From: Ahaetulla prasina
Taxonomy: Eukaryota > Chordata > Lepidosauria > Squamata > Colubridae
Reading direction: 5' to 3'
Length of the DNA stretch: 64,000 nt
NCBI RefSeq assembly: GCF_028640845.1
Contig: NC_080548.1
Coordinates: forward strand, 17,171,321-17,235,320
The translations under genes and the position numbers were made by a program. This document shows positions 55,083 through 64,000 of this stretch, piece after piece; position 1 is the stretch's first letter, and every line of letters starts with the position of its first letter. Below the pieces are notes generated by a model. The model was not told the origin of the DNA. It ran no database searches and was given only the letters and a program-made list of their open reading frames with translations.

Positions 55083-55365
55083 TTTTGCCTTGCCTTGCTT
55101 TGCTTTTGCTACTGAGCACTTCATTTTTATGGTAGCTAGTTCTCTTATAGTCAAGGCTATGGTTTTCCCAGTTGCAATGTATGGCTGTGAAAGTCGGACT
55201 GTAAGGAAGACTGAGTGTCAAAGAATTGAGGGCTTTGAACTCTGGTGCTGGAGAAGACTCCTGCAAGTCCCTTGGACTGCTAGGTGAACAAACCGGTCAG
55301 TCCTAGAGGAGATCAATCCTGACTGCTCTTTAGAAGGCCAGATCCTGAAGATGAAACTCAAATAC
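55083..55365 (+). mobile_element. BovB/RTE LINE, reverse-transcriptase C-terminal piece
   Basis: A frame encodes Val-Ala-Met-Tyr-Gly-Cys-Glu-Ser-Arg-Thr, then Phe-Glu-Leu-Trp-Cys-Trp-Arg-Arg-Leu-Leu and Val-Pro-Trp-Thr-Ala-Arg. This is a hallmark of the BovB clade. A stop in the frame follows. Both ends are truncated. Confidence 0.9.
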
Positions 55366-56060
55366 ATTTCCTAACAGTGAGAACAATCAACCAGTGGAAA
55401 AGTTCACCTTCAAAAGTCAAGGCTTCGAAGAAGAGACTGGACAATGATTTGTCTGACATGGTATAGGGCAGTGGTTCTCAATCTTTATAGTGCTGCGACC
55501 CCTTTAATACAATTCCCCACGATGTGGCGACCCCAACCGTAAAATGCGCCTCAGGAGCTGCAGAAGGGGGAAAAAAGCGGCAAACTGTTTTTTTGAATTT
55601 ATCGCTGCCTGAAGTCGTATTGGCTAGCAATCTGAACTGCTTGCGATTGCCCTGAGGATGGAGGCATTAAAGCGGAGACTCCTCCCCTATTAAGTTTATT
55701 GCGCCTGAAGCCAGATTAGGCTAGCGATTGGGAGTGATTGCAGCTGGCTTGAGAGGGAGACATCAGAGCAAAGATTTCTCTCTTTTTTAATTCATTGCGC
55801 CTGAAGCCGAATTCAGCTAGCGATTTGAAGAGCCTGCAGCTGGCTTGTGGAGTCAACCATTGGAGCGCGATTCTTCGACTTGCAAGTATACTTCCCATAT
55901 TTCCGATGGTCTTAGGCGACCCCTGGCAAATCGTCATTTGACCCCCAACGGGGTCGTGACCCACAGGTTGAGAACCGCTGGTATAGGGTCTCCTGCTTGA
56001 GCAGGATGTTGGACTAGAAAACCTCCAAGGTTCCTTCCAATTCTGATGTTCTGTGTATGA
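55366..56060 (+). mobile_element. CR1 LINE 3' end split by a hAT element
   Basis: 55366-55468 has 'cctaacagtgagaacaatca', and 55989-56060 has 'ggactagaaaacctccaagg', the CR1 3' UTR. The insertion at 55469-55980 separates them. Confidence 0.75.
55469..55980. mobile_element. hAT (Charlie-like) non-autonomous element (512 bp)
   Basis: The left end CAGTGGTTCTCAATCTTTAT and right end 'aggttgagaaccgctg' are inverted. A perfect GTATAGGG duplication lies at 55461-55468 and 55981-55988. The interior has four 'ttgcgcctgaagccgaattc'-like repeats. No transposase. Confidence 0.92.
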
Positions 56061-56129
56061 TATTAGGAAGAGAATAATCCATTCAGAATGTTTGGGTTCA
56101 CCCAATGGACCTAAAGAAGATTTCTAGCA

Positions 56130-56507
56130 CAGGGGTATCAAACTCAAGGCCCATGAGCTGGATCTGTCCCATAGGGTGATGAGATCTGGTCCACAGGGCC
56201 ACCCTGGAAACAGTGAAGGACCAGCCCATGGTGCCTCTGCCAGCAAAAACAGAGCTCAGGAAGGCCCCATGCGGCCCTGCCAAATTCCATTTTCGCTGGC
56301 AGAGGATTGCAGAAGGCTGTCCCAGTTGAAAATGGAGCTTGATCTGGAATCTGTTTTTGCTGGCAGAGCACTCGGGCCACCACAGGGCCCCCCCGACATG
56401 AGTGACGTCAAGCTGGCCACACCCACCCTGGTCACGCCCACCCAAGCTCCCCAAAGTCAAACACAACCCTGATGCGGCCCTCAATGAAATTGAGTCTGAT
56501 ACCCCTG
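56130..56507. mobile_element. hAT-type element (378 bp)
   Basis: It starts CAGGGGTATCAAACTCAAGG and ends GAGTCTGATACCCCTG. TTCTAGCA flanks both sides perfectly (56122-56129, 56508-56515). Text similar to its interior occurs at 30590-30910 and in the tandem copy. Confidence 0.92.
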
Positions 56508-56515
56508 TTCTAGCA

Positions 56516-56645
56516 CAGGGGTCTCCAACCTTGGCAACTTTAAGCCTGGAGGACTTCAATTCCCAGAATACCCCAGCCAGCAGGCTGGGGTATTCTGGGA
56601 GTTGAAGTCCACCAGGTTGAAAGTTGCCAAGGTTGGAGACCCCTG
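56516..56645. mobile_element. Fold-back hAT-type MITE (130 bp)
   Basis: Long arms start CAGGGGTCTCCAACCTTGGC. It is flanked by TTCTAGCA at 56508-56515 and 56646-56653, sharing the middle copy with the element on its left. Confidence 0.95.
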
Positions 56646-56694
56646 TTCTAGCATGTTTAAAGAATCTGGAGACATCAGATGAGATGGAATATGA

Positions 56695-56915
56695 AATAGC
56701 AAATAGCACCTAGAGTTCTATACCGCTTCGCAGTACTTTACAGCCCTCTCTAGGCGGTTTACAGAGTCAGCCTATCGCCCCCAACAAACTGGTCATCATT
56801 TTACCAACCTCGGAAGGATGGAAGGCTGAGTCAACCTTGAGCCGGTGTAGGATCGAACTCCTGGCAATGGGCAGAGTTAGGCTGCAATACTGCTTTCTAA
56901 TCACTGCGCTGCCAC
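56695..56915 (-). mobile_element. tRNA-derived SINE
   Basis: Same family as 49535-49770: head at the right ('actgcgctgccaca' complement), B-box-like 'ggatcgaactcc' complement, tail 'aaatagcaaatagcac' at the left. Confidence 0.8.
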
Positions 56916-57255
56916 AGTACAAATGGGACATACCAGATGACTCAATACCTGGGCGCTACCTTCCACATTCTGTTATAGTTTGGTTTATCTTTCAACTCCT
57001 TTAATAAACTTGTCTTGATATTTAAATAGGCTTTTTAAAAAAAGAACTTATATTTATTCTGCGGGAGATGAGCTGACTGACTTAAGCTTTGCTATATTTG
57101 GAAAGTTACTTCCCCGCATTTTGTCAACCCCTGTCTTTGCTTCTTTGTTTGACTGTTTCCCTTGTTTTCAGTGTTTTGCAGAAGGAAGCAACTTCCTACC
57201 GTGAGACTTTGGCAAAAATGTTAAAAGACACTCGCTGTATTTATTTCATAAGCTG

Positions 57256-57288
<33 letters not shown>

Positions 57289-57584
57289 GGCCAATCAATA
57301 CTCAGAGCTTAAATGATGAAAGGATTGAAACGATGCCAATCTTTTTTAGGATAAATCAGGAGAAGTCAAAGATGAAGTCAGGAAGATAAATAAAAGATGA
57401 GTAAATCTCTCTCTTAAAAAAAAAATTGTGATTGTAACCTAATTTTACTTGTTCTCGTGAATATGCTCATTAAATTGCTGTTCCTGAAGGAATTTCAGAA
57501 GCAGAAAAGTTTCTCTGCAACAGCAGTATGTATTACCTCAGTCATAACATAACTTTTGCCTTACCTGGCTTATTTCAGTAATAT
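56916..57584. other. No gene; (GA)n at about 57255-57288
   Basis: Intron sequence with a dinucleotide run. Nothing else identified. Confidence 0.45.
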
Positions 57585-57592
57585 ATTCAACT

Positions 57593-58566
57593 CAGTGGTG
57601 AAATCTGAACCTGTTTACTACCGGTTTGTTGGCTTCTGGCTTCACGCGCGCATGCGCAGTGCGCATCATGCACCAAATGCAAGGGGCGCGTACGTGCGCA
57701 GTGCACGCCAAAAGGACGCATGGGGTAAGTAGAACAGTGCGCAGGGGGGCGATCAGCTGTGGCACACTATCTTTTTTTTTTACTTTTAAAAGCATTTTTT
57801 TTACAACCTAATAGGTTGTTAAAAATGCTTTTAAAAGTAAAGAAAAAAAAGGCTCTGACAATTGCGCGGCTCAACTGGGATCGTCAGAGCCTCTTTTTTT
57901 TACCTTTTAAAAGCATTTTTTAAAAGAAGCGGCAAGCAGGGAAGCAGGCAACAGGGCATTGGGTGGGCATGGGCGTGGGTGGGGCAGGGATTTTTGTTAT
58001 CGGTTCTCTGAACCACCCATTGCCATCGCTACCAGATCGGCTGATCCGGTCCAAACCGGGAGCATTTCATCCCTGCTTTTATGGCAGGACACAATCCAGA
58101 ATGAATAGACCAGTTGGACAATATCCATGCTTTTAGTCTTCTCAACCACTACAAAGGAGGTTAGAAGGCCATTGTTTCCTTCCACTACTTTCCTTTTTAA
58201 ATAAACTATAGATAGTTGGGAAGGGGTATGTGCTCCCTCTCATCATTTCCACCCTTTGTCACAACTCCTTATGGATGCAGACTGGGAGAAAGTACAAAGC
58301 AAACCAGTCATAGAGATAGAGTGCCTAGAGCAACTGTGTTTTCACAGGGCTTCTCTAGGACTTTGTCTCTGTTGACAAAGATTCAGGGACAGCTACATAT
58401 GAAGTTAGTAGCTTCTATGGGATCAGCAAGATATTCAATTAGCCCCAAATAAGCCCTTTTCTGCCTGGATGGGGGCAGGGATTTTTGCTACCAGTTCTCC
58501 GAACCACCCACCACCATTGCTACTGGATCAGCCGATTCGGTCCGAACTGGGAGCATTTCACCCCTG
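57593..58566. mobile_element. Composite hAT-type unit carrying OPRD1 intron 2 sequence
   Basis: Order: a hAT-type element (57593-58075) related to 47481-47980, then a copy of 47981-48363 (58076-58470), then about 96 bp of another MITE right end (58471-58566). A perfect ATTCAACT duplication flanks the whole unit (57585-57592 and 58567-58574), and none flanks the inner element. This indicates insertion as one piece. Confidence 0.9.
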
Positions 58567-58849
58567 ATTCAACTTATAGTTGGGAAAATATAAAACAGCT
58601 TCTGTTGAAAACTTCCCTACCACCCTGAGATATTGACAATTCAGGGAGCATCTTCAAAAGGGTCTAATAAGGATGGAACATATTCTATGGCTCTGCAATG
58701 GTGCCCAGAGGGCTAGGAGAGGACAGCAGTATAAAAATCTCATGAAAAAAGATGTGATAAACCACTGGCAAGCTGAATAGAACTCTGAAGACTGAAAACT
58801 TTTCTTTCCAACTCCATGGTATTCTTTGGTTTTTTTGGGGGGGGGGCAT

Positions 58850-59190
58850 ACAGTTAGTCCTTGATTGATGCCCACAACCGAACACAAAGTTTCCATCCCT
58901 AAGTAAGACCGTTGTTAAGTGAGTTTTGCCCCTCCCCCTTTCATGACCTTTCTTGCCACAGGTTGTTAAGGGAATCACTGCAGTTGTGAAGTTACTCACC
59001 CGGTTGTTAAATGAATCTGGCTTCCCCGTTGAGTTTGCTTGTCAGAAGGTCGCAAAAGGGGATTGTGGGACCCACCCTGGGACTCTGCAACAGTCATAAG
59101 TACATGCCAAGTGGCCGAATTTTGATCACGTGACCATGGGGATGCTGCAATGGTCGTAAATTGTGAAAAATGGTAACTTTTTTTTAGTGC
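58850..59190. mobile_element. MITE, ACAGGTAGTCCTC family
   Basis: Reverse orientation: 'acagttagtccttgattgat' left end, 'gttgagtttgcttgtcagaa', then 'ccatggggatgctgcaatgg'. The right end is decayed at the junction with the next LINE. Confidence 0.75.
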
Positions 59191-59194
59191 TGTT

Positions 59195-59630
59195 GTAACT
59201 GTTGTGTTGTAACACAAGGGCTATCAATAGATTTAAACTCAATGTAATTCGCTCTAATCTTGATTGTAGGGAATATGACTTCTGCAATAGAGTAGAATAT
59301 CTCTGGAACACAGTCTACCTGATCCTGTTGTTAGTCTCTCTAATCCCCATACCTTTTACCTTAAACTGTCTACCATGGACTTTTCATGTTTCTTAAGAGG
59401 TCCCTAAGGGGGCGTGCATAAGCGCACCAGCGTGCCTACCATCCCTGTCCTACTGTTCCCAATTATATGTAATCATTCTGTGTGTTTATGGCTATGTTTT
59501 GCCAATTTACATCCCTTTTTTGTGCCAATTTTTTTCATGTGTCCATGTCTATGTCTATACTGTTACTTGTTTCCTTGTACTTGTTGACAAATAAAATCAA
59601 TCAATCAATTAATCAATCAATAAAATAAAC
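59195..59630 (+). mobile_element. L2-like LINE 3' end
   Basis: Decayed coding text (Ile-Asn-Arg-Phe-Lys-Leu-Asn-Val, then Tyr-Asp-Phe-Cys-Asn-Arg), 'gggggcgtgcataagcgcac', 3' UTR and an (AATC)n tail. Confidence 0.75.
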
Positions 59631-59660
59631 TTTGAACGGTGTTTAGCTAGCTAAATGAAT

Positions 59661-59765
59661 GGTTTGTCAATCAAGGTCAATATAAATCAAGGGTCAATAT
59701 AAAAAGGTCAATCAAGGTCAATATAAATCAAGGTCAATATAAAAAGGGTCAATATAAAAGGGATG
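59661..59765. repeat. Short tandem repeat, 'aaggtcaatataaa' type
   Basis: Five or six imperfect units of about 14-22 bp built on GGTCAATATAAA, between two LINE copies. Confidence 0.8.
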
Positions 59766-59767
59766 AA

Positions 59768-62275
59768 AAACGATACTGCCCTAGGTCTATACTATAGGCC
59801 ACGCAACCAAACAGAGGAAGTAGATGAACTTTTTGCTAGTCAGCTAACTAAGGTATGTAGGAAACACATAATGGGGGATTTTAACTACCCTGACATCAAC
59901 TGGGAGACAAACTCTGCACCAGGCGGAAGATCCAACAGGTTCCTAACAAACCTAGCAGACAACTTTGTTTCCCAAAAAGTAGAGAAGGCAACAAGTGGAT
60001 CAGCCATACTGGACTTAATTCTCACTAACAGAGATGAAATGATAGAAGGTGTTGAAGCTACAGGAACCTTGGGGGCAAGTGACCACGCAATATTGGAATT
60101 CAACATTAAGCAAACACAAGTAGTAGAACAAAGTCAAACTAGAGTCTTGGACTTTAAGAGAGCTAATTTCAACTTAGAGAGAGCTTGAGAAGGATTCCAT
60201 GGATAAGAATCTTCAGGGGGAAAACAACTCAAGAAGCTTGGGAAATTTTGAAAAGTGAGATTATAAAAACACAGTCTAACACAATACCAATGAAGAAGAA
60301 AAATAATAGATCTCAAAAGAATCCAGCATGGATGCATAAAGAACTATCAGACAAATTGAAAGACAAAAAGGACAAATATAAAAAGTAGAAAGAGAGGCAA
60401 ATAACTAAGGCAGAATATCAGCAACAGCCCGAGCCTGTAAAGATGAAGTGAGGAAAGCTAAGGCTCACAATGAACAAAGGCTAGCGACAAAAGTAAAAAT
60501 AACAAAAAGCTTCTTCCAACATGTTAAAAACAAGAAAAAGTCAAGGAAACAATTGGCCCATTGCTGGGAGAAAGTGGCAAGAAGATGACAAGCAACAGGA
60601 GAAAGCAGATCTACTTAACTCATATTTTGCATCTGTCTTTACACAAAAGGAAAAACAATCCAACCTATCAAAACAGCACTACAAAAACAGATTAGAAACA
60701 CAAGTTAAAATAGGGAAGAAAATGGTAAGTGAACACCTGTCTACCCTAGACGAGTTCAAATCACCAGGACCGGATGGATTACACCCCAAGGTTCTGAAGG
60801 AACTGGCAGACGGATCTCAGAACCACTGAACTATATCTTTCAAAGATCCTGGAGCACAGGAGCTGCCAGAGGACTGGAAAAGAGCTGATGTAGTTCCCAT
60901 CTTCAAAAAGGAAAAAACAGATCCAGGAAACTACAGACCTATCAGTCTGACCTCAATACCGGGAAGATTCTGGAAAAGATAATCAACAACGAATCACCGA
61001 ACACCTAGAAGCAAACAAAGTAATAACCAAAAGCCAACATGGGTTTGTCAGAAACAGATCATGCCAGACTAATCTTATCGCATTCTTTGACAAAATGACA
61101 AAATTAGTAGACCAGAGGAATGCTGTCGATATAATTTACTTGGACTTCAGTAAAGCATTTGATAAAGTAGACCATAACCTACTACTAGATAAAGTAGAAA
61201 AATGTGGGTTAGACAGCACCACCACCAGATGGATTCGTAACTGGCTGACCAACCGCACTCAACATGTAGTCCTCAACGGAACTACATCCACATGGAGGGA
61301 AGTATGCAGTGGAGTACCCCAAGGCTCTGTTTTAGGCCCAGTACTCTTCAACATCTTCATCAATGACTTGGACGAGGGGATAAATGGGGAACTCATCAAA
61401 TTTGCAGATGACACCAAGCTGGCAGGAATAGCCAACACTCCAGAAGATAGGCTCAAGTTACAGAAAGATCTTGACAGACTTGAACATTGGGCGCTATCTA
61501 ACAAAATGAAATTCAACAGTGAAAAAAGTAAGGTTCTACATTTAGGCAAAAAAAACAAAATGCACAGGTACCGTATATGTGGTACCTTGCTCAATAGTAG
61601 TACCTGTGAGAGGGATCTTGGAGTCCTAGTGGATAACCATTTAGATATGAGCCAGCAGTGTGCAGCTGCTGCTAAAAAAGCCAACACAGTTCTGGGCTGC
61701 ATAAACAGAGGGATAGAATCAAGATCACGTGAAGTGTTAATACCACTTTATAATGCCTTGGTAAGGCCACACTTGGAATACTGCATTCAGTTTTGGTCGC
61801 CATGATGTAAAAAAGATGCTGAGACTCTAGAAAGAGTGCAGAGAAGAGCAACAAAGATGATTAGGGGACTGGAGGCTAAAACATATGAAGAACGATTGCA
61901 GGAACTGGGTATGTCTAGTTTAATGAAAAGAAGGACTAGGGGAGACATGATAGCAGTGTTCCAATATCTCAGGGGCTGCCACAGAGAAGTGGGAGTCGGG
62001 CTGTTCTCCAAAGCACCTGAGGGTAGAACAAGAAGCAATGGGTGGAAACTGATCAAGGAAAGAAGCAACTTAGAACTAAGGAGAAATTTCCTGACAGTTA
62101 GAACAATTAATAAGTGGAACGACTTGCCTGCAGAAGTTGTGAATGCTCCAACACTGGAAATTTTTAAGAAAATGTTGGATAACCATCTGACTGAGATGGT
62201 GTAGGGTTTCCTGCCTGGGCAGGGGGTTGGACTAGAAGGCCTCCAAGGTCCCTTCCAACTCTGTTGTTGTTGTTG

Positions 62276-62312
<37 letters not shown>

Positions 62313-62320
62313 GGACTACT
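59768..62320 (+). mobile_element. CR1 LINE, 2.5 kb, most of ORF2 readable
   Basis: The 5' end is truncated within the endonuclease: Gly-Asp-Phe-Asn (near 59874) and Ser-Asp-His (near 60081) are present. The linker region is broken by frameshifts (60188-61090). The reverse transcriptase is open in 61095-61805 with Asp-Phe-Ser-Lys-Ala-Phe-Asp-Lys-Val-Asp-His, Gly-Val-Pro-Gln-Gly-Ser-Val-Leu-Gly-Pro and the catalytic Phe-Ala-Asp-Asp. A single in-frame TGA at 61803-61805 precedes the C-terminal part (61806-62204). The 3' UTR carries the CR1 block 'ggtcccttccaactctg' and a (TTG)n(TTA)n tail. Confidence 0.92.
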
Positions 62321-62404
62321 TGCATTTCTCTTCATTTTCTGTCTCCATCATAGGGATAGAGATATTGGGCATAATTTGCATACAAACCAGGCAACCTCTC
62401 TGGT

Positions 62405-62800
62405 CCCCTGTCTTACAGGTGGTCCTCGAGTTACAAGCATTCATTTAGTGACCGGACTTAAAACAGCATTGAAAAAAGTGATGTATGACTGTTTTTCATA
62501 TTTACAACCATTGCAGCATCCCCATGGTTGTGTGATCAAAATTCAGACGGTTGCTAGTGGTTCATCTTTATTAGTTGCAGTGTCCCAGGGTCACGTGATC
62601 CCCTTTAGTGACCTTCTGAGAAGCAAAGTCAATGGGGAAGCCCAATTCACTTACTAACCATGTTACTTAACAACCGCAGTGATTCAACTGCGACAAGAAA
62701 GATCTTAAAATGGGCAATACTCACTTAACAACTGTTTGGCCTAGCAACTGAAATTTCAGGCTCAGTTGTGGTCGTAAGCCAAGAACTATTTGTATCATGA
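62405..62800. mobile_element. MITE, ACAGGTAGTCCTC family
   Basis: It starts 'acaggtggtcctcgagttac' and ends 'gtcgtaagccaagaactatt'. Internal text matches 12794-13184. Confidence 0.8.
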
Positions 62801-62829
62801 CTCATTCGTAATATTTATTAGATGTGTTA

Positions 62830-63250
62830 TATTTTTATCCCATCTCTAATAATTTGTAAGTAGCTCAAGGCAGTGAACATATCCGATATTCCTTCCTCAG
62901 CCTATTTTCCCCATAACAACAATTCTGTGAGGTGAGTTGGCTGGAGACAGAGTGACTGACCCAAAGTTACCCTGCCAGCTTTCATGCCTAAGGCAGAACT
63001 AGAACTCACAGTCTCCTGGCAGTTGGCCCAAAGTCACCCAGATGGCTTTCATGCCTCAGGTAGGACTAGAACTCACAGTCTCCTGGTGACTGGCCCAAAG
63101 TCAAACTGCCAACTTTCGTGCCTCAGGCGGGACTAGAACTTACAATCTCTTGGCAATTGATCCAAAGTCACTCAACTAGTGTTCATGCCTAAGGAAGGAC
63201 TAGAATGAACTGGTTTCTAGGTCAGCACCTTCACCACTCTACTAACTGGA
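62830..63250 (-). mobile_element. tRNA-derived SINE with 67-bp internal tandem repeat
   Basis: On the minus strand the head lies near 63225-63250 ('tccagttagtagagtggtga'). The B-box-like 'gagttctagtcc' motif recurs in each unit. Units begin at 62960, 63027, 63094 and 63161, exactly 67 bp apart. The tail lies at the left. Confidence 0.75.
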
Positions 63251-63566
63251 CCTTTTCCTCTCCAGCTGAATTCATGATAAATTAAAACAATATAACCTGG
63301 AACACTAAGTAGCTGTAGTTGTCCTTCCCTCTTGACAGAAGATCCATCTTAGCCCTAAAGAAAACTAGGATGAGAGCATGTATTCATTTCAGGATTGACA
63401 GGTTACTCATCTTTCCAAGGTTAGAATACTTTCATCATGTACCTTTATCAGTTTGTCAGTTTCTTAAAAAAATAAGAAGACATAAGCATCCTTTTGTACA
63501 TTTCCCTTAACTGCACATGGAACACCTTCTTTCTAATGTAAAGAATCTTTGACTGCATCTTTTCCG
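63251..63566. other. No gene recognised
   Basis: Short stretch between two SINEs; nothing identified. Confidence 0.45.
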
Positions 63567-63925
63567 AACATAAAAGGTAAAGGTAAAGACTCCCTTGCAC
63601 ATATGTGCTAGTTGTTCCCGACTCTAGGGAGCGGTGCTCATCTCCGTTTCAAAGCCAAAGAGCCAGCACTGTCCAAAGACGTCTCCGTGGTCATGTGGCC
63701 AGCATGACTAAATACCAAAGGCGCACGGAACGCTGTTACCTTCCCACCAAAGGTAGTCCCTATTTTTCTACTTTTTTACGTGCTTTCGAACTGCTAGGTT
63801 GGCAGAAGCTGAGACAAGTAACGGGAGCTCACCCCATTATGCAGCACTCGGGATTCGAACCACTGAACTGCCGACCTTTCGATTGACAAACTCAGTGTCT
63901 TAGCCACTGACCCACTGCATCCCTT
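63567..63925 (-). mobile_element. Sauria-SINE-like element, full length
   Basis: Reverse-complemented: tRNA-like head (63890-63925), B-box GGTTCGAATCC near 63850, central 'catgctggccacatgaccac' and the ACCTTT tail at 63570-63585. Compare 53797-54150. Confidence 0.88.
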
Positions 63926-64000
63926 CTTTCCCTACATACATATGCTTTATAGACTGGTTTTCTGTAAGAAAATGCGGTTTTTGAATGTCTCAATTTCTCT

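Overview
The window is vertebrate nuclear DNA and most likely comes from a snake. It contains two exons of one spliced host gene, surrounded by transposon copies and simple repeats. The reptile signal comes from tRNA-derived SINEs with an ACCTTT-type tail (Sauria-SINE like), BovB/RTE, CR1 and L2-like LINE pieces, a pentanucleotide (TCTAT)n tract attached to a LINE tail, and an almost 900-bp GATA tract of the kind called Bkm in snakes. Nothing bacterial or viral-genomic is present, and almost all long open frames are repeat-derived.

The only recognised host gene is the delta-type opioid receptor OPRD1 on the minus strand. Exon 2 (49921-50270) and the terminal coding exon 3 (46495-47027) are intact and join in frame across a 2.9-kb intron. 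Exon 1 is not seen, so intron 1 covers 50271 to at least the right edge. Two features stand out: intron 2 appears to use a GC donor, and the orthosteric-pocket position 6.52, His in the mammalian mu, delta and kappa receptors, is Gln as in the nociceptin receptor.

Layout: 1-9 kb holds L2-like, CR1 and SINE pieces with nested hAT-type elements. 9-13 kb holds a solo LTR with a perfect target duplication, BovB, SINEs and an L1 tail between long direct repeats. 13.5-14.4 kb is the GATA tract, and 14.9-15.6 kb is a hAT-type element carrying a 74-bp minisatellite. 17-24.6 kb contains rearranged local duplications. 25-26.4 kb is a compound tetranucleotide microsatellite split by a LINE. 29.4-34.3 kb is a recent 2.4-kb tandem duplication. 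34-46 kb is dense in short hAT-type elements. 46.5-50.3 kb is OPRD1. 50.3-64 kb, taken as OPRD1 intron 1, holds L1, BovB, CR1, SINE and hAT elements, including a composite hAT unit that carries a copy of sequence from OPRD1 intron 2.

No novel multi-gene system was found. The unusual biology lies in the receptor pocket and splice site, in the hAT-type elements (8-bp target duplications can be read directly for more than twenty), and in the composite and serial insertions among them. Family names for repeats come from recognition of motifs, not from a database search.
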